Positions 17,095 through 24,852 of a stretch of 64,000 nt of DNA are shown here, one piece after another. The notes below the pieces were generated by a model. It was not told the origin of the DNA. It searched no databases and saw nothing but the letters and a program-made list of their open reading frames with translations. The DNA comes from Pseudorhodoferax sp965279475 (lineage in GTDB: Bacteria; Pseudomonadota; Gammaproteobacteria; Burkholderiales; Burkholderiaceae_C), in NCBI GenBank assembly GCA_965279475.1, contig CBDIIA010000003.1:3658001-3722000 (forward strand). The letters run 5' to 3'. Within the stretch, counting starts at the first letter, position 1. Every line of letters starts with the position of its first letter. Position numbers and translations under genes: made by a program.

Positions 17095-18183
17095 ATGCCA
17101 ATTCGCCAACTCATCACGACCACCGCCATGACGATCGGAATCGGCCTGATGGCCGCCGGACCCCAGGCACACGCGGCGACCTTCGTCTACGTGTCCAACG
17201 CCGACAGCCAGGAGATCTCGGTGCTCGAGCTCGACCGCGGCCAGGGCGCGCTGAAGCCCGTGGAAACCGTGCCGGTGGGCGGCACGGTGATGCCGATGGT
17301 GGTCAGCGCCGACAAGCGTTTCCTGTACGCGGCGCTGCGCTCGCAGCCCTTTCGCGTGACCAGCTTCGCGATCGATGCGGCCAACGGCCGGCTGCGCAAG
17401 CTCGGCGAGGCGGCGCTGGCCGACAGCATGGCCAACATCGACCTGGACGGCAGCGGCCGCTGGCTGTTCGCGGCCTCCTACCCGGGCCACAAGATCACCG
17501 TCAACAGCATCGACAAGGACGGCAAGGTCGGCGCGATCCAGCAGCTGATCCCCACCGCGCCCAACGCCCATGCGATCCACGCCGATGCGAGCAACCGTTT
17601 CGTGCTGGCCACCAGCCTGGGCGGCGACCACGTGTCGGCCTGGCGCTTCGACGCCGAGACCGGCCGGCTCACGCCGAATGATCCGGCCCTGACCTCGACC
17701 GCGCCCAAGTCGGGTGCACGCCACTTCGTCTGGGACAAGGCCCAGCGTTACGCCTACCTGGTCAACGAACTCGACGGCTCGCTCTACGCCTACGCCTGGG
17801 ACAGCGCGCGCGGCACGCTGCGCGAGCTGCAGCGCACGACGACGATGCCGGCCGGCTTCACCGGCAAGCCCTGGGCGTCCGATCTGCACCTGACGCCCGA
17901 CGGCAAGTTCCTCTACGCGTCGGAGCGCACGTCGAGCACGATCTCCACCTTCAGGGTCGACAGCGCCACCGGCCTGCTGCAGCCGCTGGGCCAGACGGCC
18001 ACCGAGCAGACGCCGCGCGGCTTCGCGATCGATTCGAGCGGGCGCTTCCTGATCGCTGCCGGGCAGGATTCGCACAGCGTGTCGGTGCACCCGCTCGACC
18101 CGGCCACTGGCGCACTCGGCGCGCCGAAGCGCCTGGCCGTCGGCAAGAACCCGAACTGGATCGAGATCGTCGATCTGCCCTGA
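17095..18183 (+). CDS. Secreted lactonase-family beta-propeller protein
   Basis: A 362-residue protein with a signal peptide (cleavage likely after AHA, residue 24) and a seven-bladed propeller of the 6-phosphogluconolactonase-like (YbhE/Pgl) family. The repeats show the recurring pattern of dipeptide DG or SG followed by R/K-F-L/V-Y/A-A, as in SADKRFLYAAL, TPDGKFLYASER and DSSGRFLIAAG. GGGGGA seven bases ahead supports the ATG. Because it is exported, it is more likely to act on periplasmic sugar lactones or another substrate than in the cytoplasmic pentose pathway. It sits 79 bp before an L-lactate dehydrogenase gene. Confidence 0.8.
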   Translation: MPIRQLITTTAMTIGIGLMAAGPQAHAATFVYVSNADSQEISVLELDRGQGALKPVETVPVGGTVMPMVVSADKRFLYAALRSQPFRVTSFAIDAANGRLRKLGEAALADSMANIDLDGSGRWLFAASYPGHKITVNSIDKDGKVGAIQQLIPTAPNAHAIHADASNRFVLATSLGGDHVSAWRFDAETGRLTPNDPALTSTAPKSGARHFVWDKAQRYAYLVNELDGSLYAYAWDSARGTLRELQRTTTMPAGFTGKPWASDLHLTPDGKFLYASERTSSTISTFRVDSATGLLQPLGQTATEQTPRGFAIDSSGRFLIAAGQDSHSVSVHPLDPATGALGAPKRLAVGKNPNWIEIVDLP

Positions 18184-18262
18184 GGGCAAGAACCCGACCG
18201 GCCGCCGCTTCAGGACGGCGGGCGCGCGAAAGCCGCTAGCATCACGGCCACGAGGAGAACCG

Positions 18263-19411
18263 ATGCCCCCCATCACCCATATCGAAGAGCTGCGCCTGCT
18301 GGCAAAGAAGCGCGTGCCGCGCATGTTCTACGACTACGCCGACTCCGGCTCGTGGACCGAGAGCACCTACCGCGCGAATTCGGAAGACTTCCAGAAGATC
18401 AAATTGCGGCAGAGGGTCGCGGTCAACATGGAGAACCGCAGCCTGCGCAGCACGATGGTCGGCCAGGAAGTGGCGATGCCGGTGGCCATTGCGCCCACCG
18501 GCCTCACCGGCATGCAGCATGCCGACGGCGAGATCCTGGCGGCGCTGGCGGCCAAGCAGTTCGGCATTCCGTTCACGCTGTCGACGATGAGCATCTGCTC
18601 GATCGAGGACGTGGCCGAGGCCACCGGGCGGCATCCGTTCTGGTTCCAGACCTACACGATGAAGGACCGCGGCTTCGTCGACCGCCTGATCGACCGGGCC
18701 AAGGCGGCCAACTGCTCGGCCCTGGTGCTGACGCTCGACTTGCAGATCATGGGCCAGCGCCACAAGGACATCCACAACGGCCTGTCCGCGCCGCCCAAGC
18801 TGACGCTGCCCAACATCCTGAACCTGGCGACCAAGCCGCGCTGGGGTCTGGGCATGCTGGGAACGAAACGCCGCGGCTTCGGCAACCTGATCGGCCACAT
18901 CTCCGGCGTGAGCGACATGTCCTCGCTCAGCGCCTGGACCAGCGAGCAGTTCGACCCGGCGCTGAACTGGCGCGACATCGAGAACATCAAGAAGCGCTGG
19001 GGCGGCAAGCTGATCCTGAAGGGCATCCAGGATGTGGAGGACGCGCGCCTGGCCGCCGACTCGGGTGCCGACGCGCTGATCGTCTCCAACCACGGCGGGC
19101 GCCAGCTCGACGGCGCGCCGTCGTCCATCTCGGTGCTGCCGTCCATCGTCGACGCCGTGGGCAGCCGCATCGAGGTGCACATGGACGGCGGCATCCGCTC
19201 GGGTCAGGACGTGCTGAAGGCCGTGGCGCTGGGCGCCAAGGGCACCTACATCGGCCGCGCGATGCTGTACGGACTGGGCGCGCTGGGCGGGCCCGGCGTG
19301 ACCCGCGCGCTCGAGATCCTCTACAAGGAGATGGACATCACGATGGCGTTCTGCGGTCGCACCAACATCGCCGATGTCGACAGCAGCATCCTGCTGCCGG
19401 GGACGTTCTAG
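18263..19411 (+). CDS. lldD: FMN-dependent L-lactate dehydrogenase / alpha-hydroxy-acid oxidase
   Basis: A 382-residue enzyme of the LldD/glycolate oxidase family. It oxidises L-lactate (or a related 2-hydroxy acid) to the keto acid, passing electrons to the respiratory chain at the inner face of the membrane. Visible are the FMN-binding barrel, AIAPTGLTGMQH, the catalytic H277 in SNHGGRQLDG, and the phosphate-binding HMDGGIRSGQD. GAGGAG precedes the ATG. It lies in the same direction as the lactonase gene, but the 79-bp gap could hold its own promoter. Substrate preference cannot be fixed by eye. Confidence 0.88.
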   Translation: MPPITHIEELRLLAKKRVPRMFYDYADSGSWTESTYRANSEDFQKIKLRQRVAVNMENRSLRSTMVGQEVAMPVAIAPTGLTGMQHADGEILAALAAKQFGIPFTLSTMSICSIEDVAEATGRHPFWFQTYTMKDRGFVDRLIDRAKAANCSALVLTLDLQIMGQRHKDIHNGLSAPPKLTLPNILNLATKPRWGLGMLGTKRRGFGNLIGHISGVSDMSSLSAWTSEQFDPALNWRDIENIKKRWGGKLILKGIQDVEDARLAADSGADALIVSNHGGRQLDGAPSSISVLPSIVDAVGSRIEVHMDGGIRSGQDVLKAVALGAKGTYIGRAMLYGLGALGGPGVTRALEILYKEMDITMAFCGRTNIADVDSSILLPGTF

Positions 19412-19530
19412 CCATCGTTGCTGGGGCAGAAAACAACAGCTGCGCAAAGGCTTGACGGCATAATCAGATCGACAAAACATCCGCTCGCGCCGGCTCCGTG
19501 GCGCGCGCGCCAATCGACACGAGGTGCCGC

Positions 19531-20463
19531 ATGCAATCCGACAAATTCCGCCTGGTCACACGCAGCGATTTCGATGGGCTGGTCTGTGCCGTACTGCTCA
19601 ACGAGCTGGACCTGATCGACGAGATCAAGTTCGTCCACCCCAAGGACATGCAGGACGGCAAGGTCGAGATCACCAGCCGCGACATCACCACCAACCTGCC
19701 GTACGTGGCCGGCGCGCATCTGGCGTTCGACCACCACCTGTCGGAGACCATCCGCAACAAGGGCGAGCACGACAACCACGTGATCGACGCCGACGCCCCG
19801 TCGGCCGCGCGCGTGGTCTACAACTACTACGGCGGCGCGATGCGCTTCCCGAAGATCTCGGCCGAGATGATGGACGCGGTCGACAAGGCCGACTCGGCGC
19901 AGTACGTGCGCGACGAGATCCTGAACCCCACCGGCTGGGTGCTGCTGAACTACCTGATGGACGCACGCACCGGCCTGGGCCGCTTCCGCGAATTCCGCAT
20001 CAGCAACTACGCGCTGATGATGGACTTGATCAAGTACTGCCGCAACCACGGTATTGACGAGATCCTGGCGCTGCCCGACGTGAAGGAACGCGTCGAGATC
20101 TACCAGGAACACGCCGACAAGGCCCGTGCACAGATCGAACGCTGCAGCACCGTGTACAACCGCGTCGTGGTGCTCGACCTGCGCAAGGAAGACACGATCT
20201 GGGCGACCAACCGTTTCATGATCTACGCGCTGTTCCCGCAGGTGAAGGTGTCGATCCACGTGATGTGGGGCGTGCAGAAGAAGAACACGGTGCTGGCCAC
20301 CGGCAAGTCGATCCTCGACCGCAGCAGCAAGACCAACATCGGCGAGCTGATGCTGGCCCATGGCGGAGGCGGCCATCATGCGGCGGGCACCTGTCAGGTC
20401 GACAACGAGCAGGCCACGACGATCCTGCGCGAGCTGATCGACAAGATCAACCAGGACGGCTGA
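19531..20463 (+). CDS. DHH-family phosphoesterase (exopolyphosphatase/nanoRNase-like)
   Basis: A 310-residue DHH/DHHA1 phosphoesterase. Metal-binding motifs: DFDGLVCAVLL near residue 11, LAFDHHLSE (the DHH motif) near 70, and the C-terminal GGGGHHAAGTC of DHHA1 near 285. Relatives cleave short RNAs, 3'-phosphoadenosine phosphate or cyclic dinucleotides; which applies is not clear. The ATG at 19531 has ACGAGG eight bases ahead; the frame is open from a GTG at 19498 that lacks one. CATAAT at 19459-19464 is a possible -10. Confidence 0.8.
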   Translation: MQSDKFRLVTRSDFDGLVCAVLLNELDLIDEIKFVHPKDMQDGKVEITSRDITTNLPYVAGAHLAFDHHLSETIRNKGEHDNHVIDADAPSAARVVYNYYGGAMRFPKISAEMMDAVDKADSAQYVRDEILNPTGWVLLNYLMDARTGLGRFREFRISNYALMMDLIKYCRNHGIDEILALPDVKERVEIYQEHADKARAQIERCSTVYNRVVVLDLRKEDTIWATNRFMIYALFPQVKVSIHVMWGVQKKNTVLATGKSILDRSSKTNIGELMLAHGGGGHHAAGTCQVDNEQATTILRELIDKINQDG

Positions 20464-20596
20464 GCCCGTCGGCATCCTCGGCCACCGCCTCGGCCAGCGC
20501 GGCCCGGCCGCCGGTGCGCAGCCACGACTCTTCGAGATCGACTTCGAGCACCTCGGCGCGCCACGAGCCGATGGTCTTGCATTCGCGTTGCGGCGC
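20447..20596 (-). pseudogene. Coding-like fragment downstream of and in frame with the small secreted protein gene
   Basis: Directly after the TGA of the gene at 20597-20875, the same frame continues for 49 codons. The codon use is strongly GC3-biased and the translation protein-like (for example KTIGSWRAEVLEVDLEES), ending at a TGA at 20449-20447. No start codon with a ribosome site serves it. It may be a decayed 3' part of a gene or chance. No family recognised. Confidence 0.25.
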
Positions 20597-20875
20597 TCAG
20601 TTGGCCGACGGCCTTGGAGGCGGGCCGCCCGCGGGCCGGGCCGCCAGCACGCTGCCGATCCTCTGGCAGGTGCCGGTGACGGTCTCGCCGCGCCGGCCGG
20701 TGAAGCTCACCGTGTCGCCCTCGGCCTTGCCGTTGCAGGCGGCCACCGCTTCGGGTGGCGGTGCGGGCGGTTCACCGCCGGGCGGCGGCCCGGGCTGGGT
20801 GTGGGCGGCGCCGGCCGCCAGCAGCACGGCAGCGCTGCCGCAGAGCCACCGCAGCGGCAGGGAAAAGACGGGCAT
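20597..20875 (-). CDS. Small secreted protein, function unknown
   Basis: A 92-residue protein with a signal peptide (MPVFSLPLRWLCGSAAVLLAAG, cleavage near HTQ), a Pro/Gly-rich linker and a compact domain with two cysteines (AACNGKAEGD... GTCQRIG) that could form a disulfide. Similar short proteins, with a GKxEGDxVxFTxxRGETxxGTC pattern, recur in Burkholderiales as hypothetical proteins. AAGGA lies five bases before the ATG. It is convergent with the DHH gene and divergent from dinB. Confidence 0.65.
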   Translation of the reverse strand: MPVFSLPLRWLCGSAAVLLAAGAAHTQPGPPPGGEPPAPPPEAVAACNGKAEGDTVSFTGRRGETVTGTCQRIGSVLAARPAGGPPPRPSAN

Positions 20876-21069
20876 GGGAGTCCTTTGCGTCGAGGGGTGA
20901 AAGGCCGCACGGCGTGCAGCGCGCCCGCCACTGTGCGAGCCGATCTGGGAGACAACTGGGAGACATCGCCACACGCCGTGCCCGCCCGCCGGGCTTTACC
21001 CGCTCTTCACGCGCCCTTCACCTGGTGCAGAGTTGGCAGGCCATCGAGGCACCGCAATGCCGGGGCGCT

Positions 21070-22362
21070 ATGCTCGCCGCTGTGACCGATTCGCCCGCCT
21101 CTCCGGCCCCGCCGGAGCCCGCTGCCACGGCCGCTGCAGCCGACCGCACCGCGCCGTTGCGCCGCATCGCCCACCTCGACATGGATGCGTTCTACGCGTC
21201 GGTCGAGCTGCTGCGCTACCCGCAGCTGAAAGGCCTGCCGGTCGTGATCGGCGGCGGCCGGCGCCGCGCCGACGACGTGCTGGCCGCCGGCGACCAGCTG
21301 CCGCTGGACCAGTTTCCGCGCCTGGCCGACTACACCGGCCGCGGCGTGATCACCACGGCCACCTACGCGGCGCGCCAGTTCGGCGTGGGCTCGGCCATGG
21401 GGCTGATGAAGGCGGCCCGACTCTGCCCGCAGGCGATCCTGCTGCCGGTCGACTTCGAGGAGATCCGCAAGTACTCGCGCCTGTTCAAGAGCACCATCCT
21501 CGAGATCGCGCCGCAGATGGAGGACCGGGGCGTGGACGAGGTCTACGTCGACTTCACCCACGTGCCCGGCGGCCAGCGCGACGGCGGCCGCGCGCTGGCC
21601 CGGCTGATCCAGCAGACCGTACACGAGCGCACCGGCCTCACCTGCTCGGTCGGTGTCGCGCCGAACAAGCTGATCGCCAAGATGGCCAGCGAATTCAACA
21701 AACCCAACGGCATCTCGATCGTGCATGCGAGCGACCTGCAGACGATGATCTGGCCGCTGGCCTGCCGCAAGATCAACGGCATCGGCCCCAAGGCCGAAGA
21801 GAAATTGGCCAAACTGGGCCTGCACACCATCGGCGACCTGGCCGCCCAGGAGCGCAGCTGGCTGATCGCGCATTTCGGCAAGGCCTATGGCGCCTGGATG
21901 CACGAGGCCGCGTGGGGCCGTGACAACCGCCCGGTGGTCACCGAAAGCGAACCCGTCTCGATGAGCCGCGAGACCACCTTCGACCGCGACCTGCATGCGG
22001 TGCGCGACCGGGCCGAGCTCGGCGCCATCTTCACCTCGCTCTGCGAAAAACTCGCGAGCGATCTGCAACGCAAGGGCTACGTCGGCAAGACCATCGGCAT
22101 CAAGCTGCGCTACGACAACTTCAAGAGCGTGACGCGGGACACGACCATCGACCGCCACACCGCCGATGCGAAGACGATCCGGCAGACGGCGGGGCTGTGC
22201 CTGAAGCGGGTGCCCCTGGAGTTGAAGCTGCGCTTGCTGGGGGTCAGGGTCGGGTCGCTGGTGAAGGTGGGGGATCTTGCCGAGCATGAAGTGAACGCCC
22301 CTGAAGCACACGCGCCATCCGGCGCGGCAACAGGAAAGACCATGTCTCTGCCGCTTTTCTGA
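21070..22362 (+). CDS. dinB: DNA polymerase IV (Y-family translesion polymerase)
   Basis: A 430-residue Y-family polymerase. Catalytic carboxylates are D37 (HLDMDAFYASVE) and D156/E157 (GVDEVYVDF). The thumb helix-hairpin-helix (KINGIGPKAEEKLAKLG) and the little-finger domain follow. The C-terminus MSLPLF is a good sliding-clamp-binding peptide. A 20-residue Ala/Pro-rich leader precedes the domain, so the true start may be the GTG at 21082 rather than the ATG at 21070. No LexA box was evident by eye. Confidence 0.9.
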   Translation: MLAAVTDSPASPAPPEPAATAAAADRTAPLRRIAHLDMDAFYASVELLRYPQLKGLPVVIGGGRRRADDVLAAGDQLPLDQFPRLADYTGRGVITTATYAARQFGVGSAMGLMKAARLCPQAILLPVDFEEIRKYSRLFKSTILEIAPQMEDRGVDEVYVDFTHVPGGQRDGGRALARLIQQTVHERTGLTCSVGVAPNKLIAKMASEFNKPNGISIVHASDLQTMIWPLACRKINGIGPKAEEKLAKLGLHTIGDLAAQERSWLIAHFGKAYGAWMHEAAWGRDNRPVVTESEPVSMSRETTFDRDLHAVRDRAELGAIFTSLCEKLASDLQRKGYVGKTIGIKLRYDNFKSVTRDTTIDRHTADAKTIRQTAGLCLKRVPLELKLRLLGVRVGSLVKVGDLAEHEVNAPEAHAPSGAATGKTMSLPLF

Positions 22363-22541
22363 ACACGGAGGAATCTCCACAGCGAGGTGAAACTTCGCGG
22401 TTGGGCAAACGCCAGCAACTCGACATCCGAGGATTGGTTGCGGGTCTCGGAATCCGTCCATTGGTTGAACTGGCGATACCCGAACAACACGATGACCAGC
22501 AGGGCAAAGGTGGTCTGGAATATTGGGGCGCGATCGGACAT
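22110..22541 (-). CDS. Possible small membrane protein, overlapping dinB in antisense
   Basis: An open frame of 143 codons whose ATG has GGAGG four bases upstream. The first 60 residues look genuine: MSDRAPIFQTTFALLVIVLFGYRQFN gives one N-terminal transmembrane helix followed by a polar segment. After about 22365 the frame runs antisense through the end of dinB and loses protein character. It may be a truncated gene whose original 3' end was lost. The 22542-22771 stretch upstream contains no other gene I can support. Confidence 0.35.
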   Translation of the reverse strand: MSDRAPIFQTTFALLVIVLFGYRQFNQWTDSETRNQSSDVELLAFAQPRSFTSLWRFLRVQKSGRDMVFPVAAPDGACASGAFTSCSARSPTFTSDPTLTPSKRSFNSRGTRFRHSPAVCRIVFASAVWRSMVVSRVTLLKLS

Positions 22542-22771
22542 ATGGCCTCCGTGGCATCTGCAGGTCCGTGCGTGGTCCGCAGTACCTGCGATGCCGAATG
22601 TCGACGTCCCATGTCGAATGCACATCCCCAAGATGGGCGAAGTTTTCGTCCTGGACCTCCACCTGGCATCGCTCCGCGGCCGAACGCTCGGTTCGGCGAG
22701 CGAAGCGAGAGCGGCGCACACCGCCGAGCGGACGCCACAGGCCGCCTCCAGCGCACCGGGCACCAAACTTG

Positions 22772-22789
22772 CATAGGGTAAACCCTATG
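22772..22789. promoter_or_regulatory. Perfect palindromic operator overlapping a start codon
   Basis: CATAGGGTAAACCCTATG has 8-bp perfect arms around AA. Its last three bases are the ATG of the downstream small membrane protein. A protein bound there would block initiation. No other copy was noticed in the window. Confidence 0.5.
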
Positions 22790-23065
22790 TTTTCCCGTCT
22801 CACCCTCAACGACCTGCAGCGCATCAAGAAGTGGCACGTCGCACACAAAGCCGAGCATCCTTTCGAATACGAGGTGCTCGACGCCGTGCTCACCCTCTGG
22901 ATGATGGGCTGGGTCGGCTGGCTGCCGGCGGTCATCTTCGATGCGGAGTGGGCGCTTCCCCTGTGCGCGCTGGGCATGGCGTTGCCGGGTCTGTACGTGC
23001 GCTGGCGTGCGGCGGCGCATGCGCGGCAGCGTCTCAGGTGCGACTGGCTCAGCGCCGCCGGCTGA
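22787..23065 (+). CDS. Small two-helix membrane protein, function unknown
   Basis: A 92-residue protein: an amphipathic basic start (MFSRLTLNDLQRIKKWHVAH), then two hydrophobic segments (LTLWMMGWVGWLPAVIF and ALPLCALGMALPGLYV) and a basic Arg-rich tail. Codon use matches the genome. The ATG is the right end of the 18-bp palindrome and has no standard ribosome site, so translation could be leaderless or operator-controlled. It ends 33 bp before the isomerase gene in the same direction. Confidence 0.6.
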   Translation: MFSRLTLNDLQRIKKWHVAHKAEHPFEYEVLDAVLTLWMMGWVGWLPAVIFDAEWALPLCALGMALPGLYVRWRAAAHARQRLRCDWLSAAG

Positions 23066-23087
23066 CCGATCGGTCTGAATCGGTCTT
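23064..23087. promoter_or_regulatory. Palindrome and 11-bp-spaced direct repeat before the isomerase gene
   Basis: GACCGATCGGTC (23064-23075) is a perfect 12-bp palindrome. ATCGGTCT occurs at 23069-23076 and again at 23080-23087, one helical turn apart, 12 bases before the ATG at 23099. This suits a TetR-like or similar dimeric regulator, as is common for fatty-acid genes. Confidence 0.4.
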
Positions 23088-23098
23088 AAAGTGCAGGG

Positions 23099-23938
23099 AT
23101 GAACACCCTGCACTGCTTCACGCTCTCCGAGCAAGACCACGTCGCCCACCTGGTGCTGAACCAGCCGCAGGCGCTGAACACGATGCACCCCACCTTCTGG
23201 CGCGAGCTGGACGGGGTGCTGACGCAACTGCAGCGCGCAGGCACGGCGCGGGCGATGGTGATCTCGTCGACCGGCAAGCACTTCAGCGCCGGCATGTCGC
23301 TCGACACCTTCGGTGGTGCGGTGACGCTCGACGACCGCAGCCCCGAAGGCCGGGCCGCGGTGTTCGATCTGCTGACCGACATGCAGGCGACCTTCACGAA
23401 GCTCGAGACGCTGCGCATGCCGGTGATCGCGGCGATCCACGGCGGCTGCATCGGCGGCGCGGTCGACATGGTGACGGCCTGCTGCATCCGCTACGCCAGC
23501 GCCGATGCGTTCTTCTGCATCCAGGAGATCAACATCGGCATGGTGGCCGATGTCGGCACGCTGCAGCGCCTGCCCAAGCTGGTGCCGCTGGGCCTGGTCA
23601 AGGAACTCGCCTACACCGGCCGACGGCTGCCGGCGCAGCGGGCGCTGGCCTGCGGGCTGGTCAACGAGGTGTTCGACACGCAGCAGGCCACCGTCGACGC
23701 AGCGCTGCAATGCGCACGCGAGATCGCTGCCAAGCCGCCGGTCGCGGTCTGGGGCACCAAGCAGGCCATCCACTATGCGCGCGACCACAGCGTGGACGAT
23801 GCGCTGAAGCAGATGGGCTGGCTGCAGGGCGCGATCTGGAGCAATGCGCATGTGGGCGAATCGGTGGCGGCCCTGCAGAACAAACGCGCGCCCAGCTTTC
23901 CGCCGCTGGCACCGCTGACGCCATTCAGCGAACGCTGA
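23099..23938 (+). CDS. Delta(3,5)-delta(2,4)-dienoyl-CoA isomerase-like crotonase
   Basis: A 279-residue crotonase-fold enzyme. Unlike plain enoyl-CoA hydratases it has the three acidic residues of dienoyl-CoA isomerase: D123 (GGAVDMVTACC), E143 (IQEINIG) and D151 (VADVGTLQRLPK). The spacing of 20 and 8 residues is the same as in mammalian ECH1 (Asp176, Glu196, Asp204 in the rat enzyme). It would shift double bonds of 3,5-dienoyl-CoA to 2,4-dienoyl-CoA in beta-oxidation of odd-position unsaturated fatty acids. The oxyanion-hole motif FSAGMSLDTF is present. It is convergent with the hydrolase gene at 23961. Confidence 0.87.
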   Translation: MNTLHCFTLSEQDHVAHLVLNQPQALNTMHPTFWRELDGVLTQLQRAGTARAMVISSTGKHFSAGMSLDTFGGAVTLDDRSPEGRAAVFDLLTDMQATFTKLETLRMPVIAAIHGGCIGGAVDMVTACCIRYASADAFFCIQEINIGMVADVGTLQRLPKLVPLGLVKELAYTGRRLPAQRALACGLVNEVFDTQQATVDAALQCAREIAAKPPVAVWGTKQAIHYARDHSVDDALKQMGWLQGAIWSNAHVGESVAALQNKRAPSFPPLAPLTPFSER

Positions 23939-23960
23939 CGCAGGCCGCGGGTCGAGCGGG

Positions 23961-24833
23961 CTAAAGCGGCTGGTCGAGCACGCGCAGCAGCGCGGCGTTG
24001 AACGCGTCGGCCTGCTCGTACTGCACCCAGTGGCCGGCCTCCTCGATCAGGGTCAGGCACTGGAACGTGGGAGCGCGGCCCAGCGCTTCGGCCAGGGCCT
24101 GGTTGCGGTCACGGTAGAGCACGTCGTGCTGGCCGTAGATCGCATAGACCGGGCAGCGCAACGTGGCCAGCGCCTCGCGCAGCACCTCGGTGTAGGCCAG
24201 GCGACGCGTCAGCATGCGGTCGCGCACCACGTTCTCCATGTGCAGGCGCAGGGCCAGCGCGTCGAGCGACTCGGGCCGGTACAGCATCAGTGCGTGCAGG
24301 TTGTAGCGGTGGGCCGCTTCGCGTTCGGCCGGGTCGCTCAGGTGGCGCCAGCCGCGCAGCGCCACGCCGCGCTTGCTGGCGATGCCGAGCGCCGGCGCGC
24401 CGGCGAGCACCAGCCGCGCCGGGCGTGCCGGGTAGGCGGCAGCGATCAGGCCCGCCACCATGCCGCCGAACGAGAAACCGACGAGGTCGCAGGCCCGGTC
24501 CTGCAGCAGCTGCTGAAGGCCGGCTTCGAGCACCGGCACTTCGTCGTCGGCATCGCCGCCGGTAGGCGGCCGGGCCGAATCGCCGAAACCCGGCAGGTCG
24601 GGCACCAGCACCTGGCGGCCGCTGTCGACCAGCACCTGCAGGTTGCGCACCCAGTGCGTCCAGCTGCCGCTGCCGCCGTGCAGCAGCACCACCGGTGCCA
24701 ACGCACCGGCAGCCTCGGGACCCCAGCGGTGCCAGACGGTGCAACCGTCGCCGCAAGGCGTTTCGAGGCGGGTGGCGGTGGCCCGCAGCTGGTCGATGAG
24801 ATCGGGTGAATCGGAGGCGCTGGCGGTGTCCAT
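23961..24833 (-). CDS. Alpha/beta hydrolase
   Basis: A 290-residue alpha/beta-hydrolase. The oxyanion motif HGGSGSW is near residue 52, the nucleophile S121 is in GFSFGG, and the probable catalytic His lies in EEAGHWVQYEQ near the C-terminus. No signal peptide. It lies 19 bp downstream of the HupE-like gene in the same direction and is probably the last gene of the DUF4331 operon. Substrate unknown; it resembles ester or C-C bond hydrolases such as MhpC. Confidence 0.8.
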   Translation of the reverse strand: MDTASASDSPDLIDQLRATATRLETPCGDGCTVWHRWGPEAAGALAPVVLLHGGSGSWTHWVRNLQVLVDSGRQVLVPDLPGFGDSARPPTGGDADDEVPVLEAGLQQLLQDRACDLVGFSFGGMVAGLIAAAYPARPARLVLAGAPALGIASKRGVALRGWRHLSDPAEREAAHRYNLHALMLYRPESLDALALRLHMENVVRDRMLTRRLAYTEVLREALATLRCPVYAIYGQHDVLYRDRNQALAEALGRAPTFQCLTLIEEAGHWVQYEQADAFNAALLRVLDQPL

Positions 24834-24852
24834 CGCCTGTTTATACCTGCTC

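Noticed and set aside
21007..22977. A 656-codon minus-strand open frame across dinB
   Set aside because: Mostly antisense to dinB and of low-complexity composition; only the separate frame from 22541 has a ribosome site.
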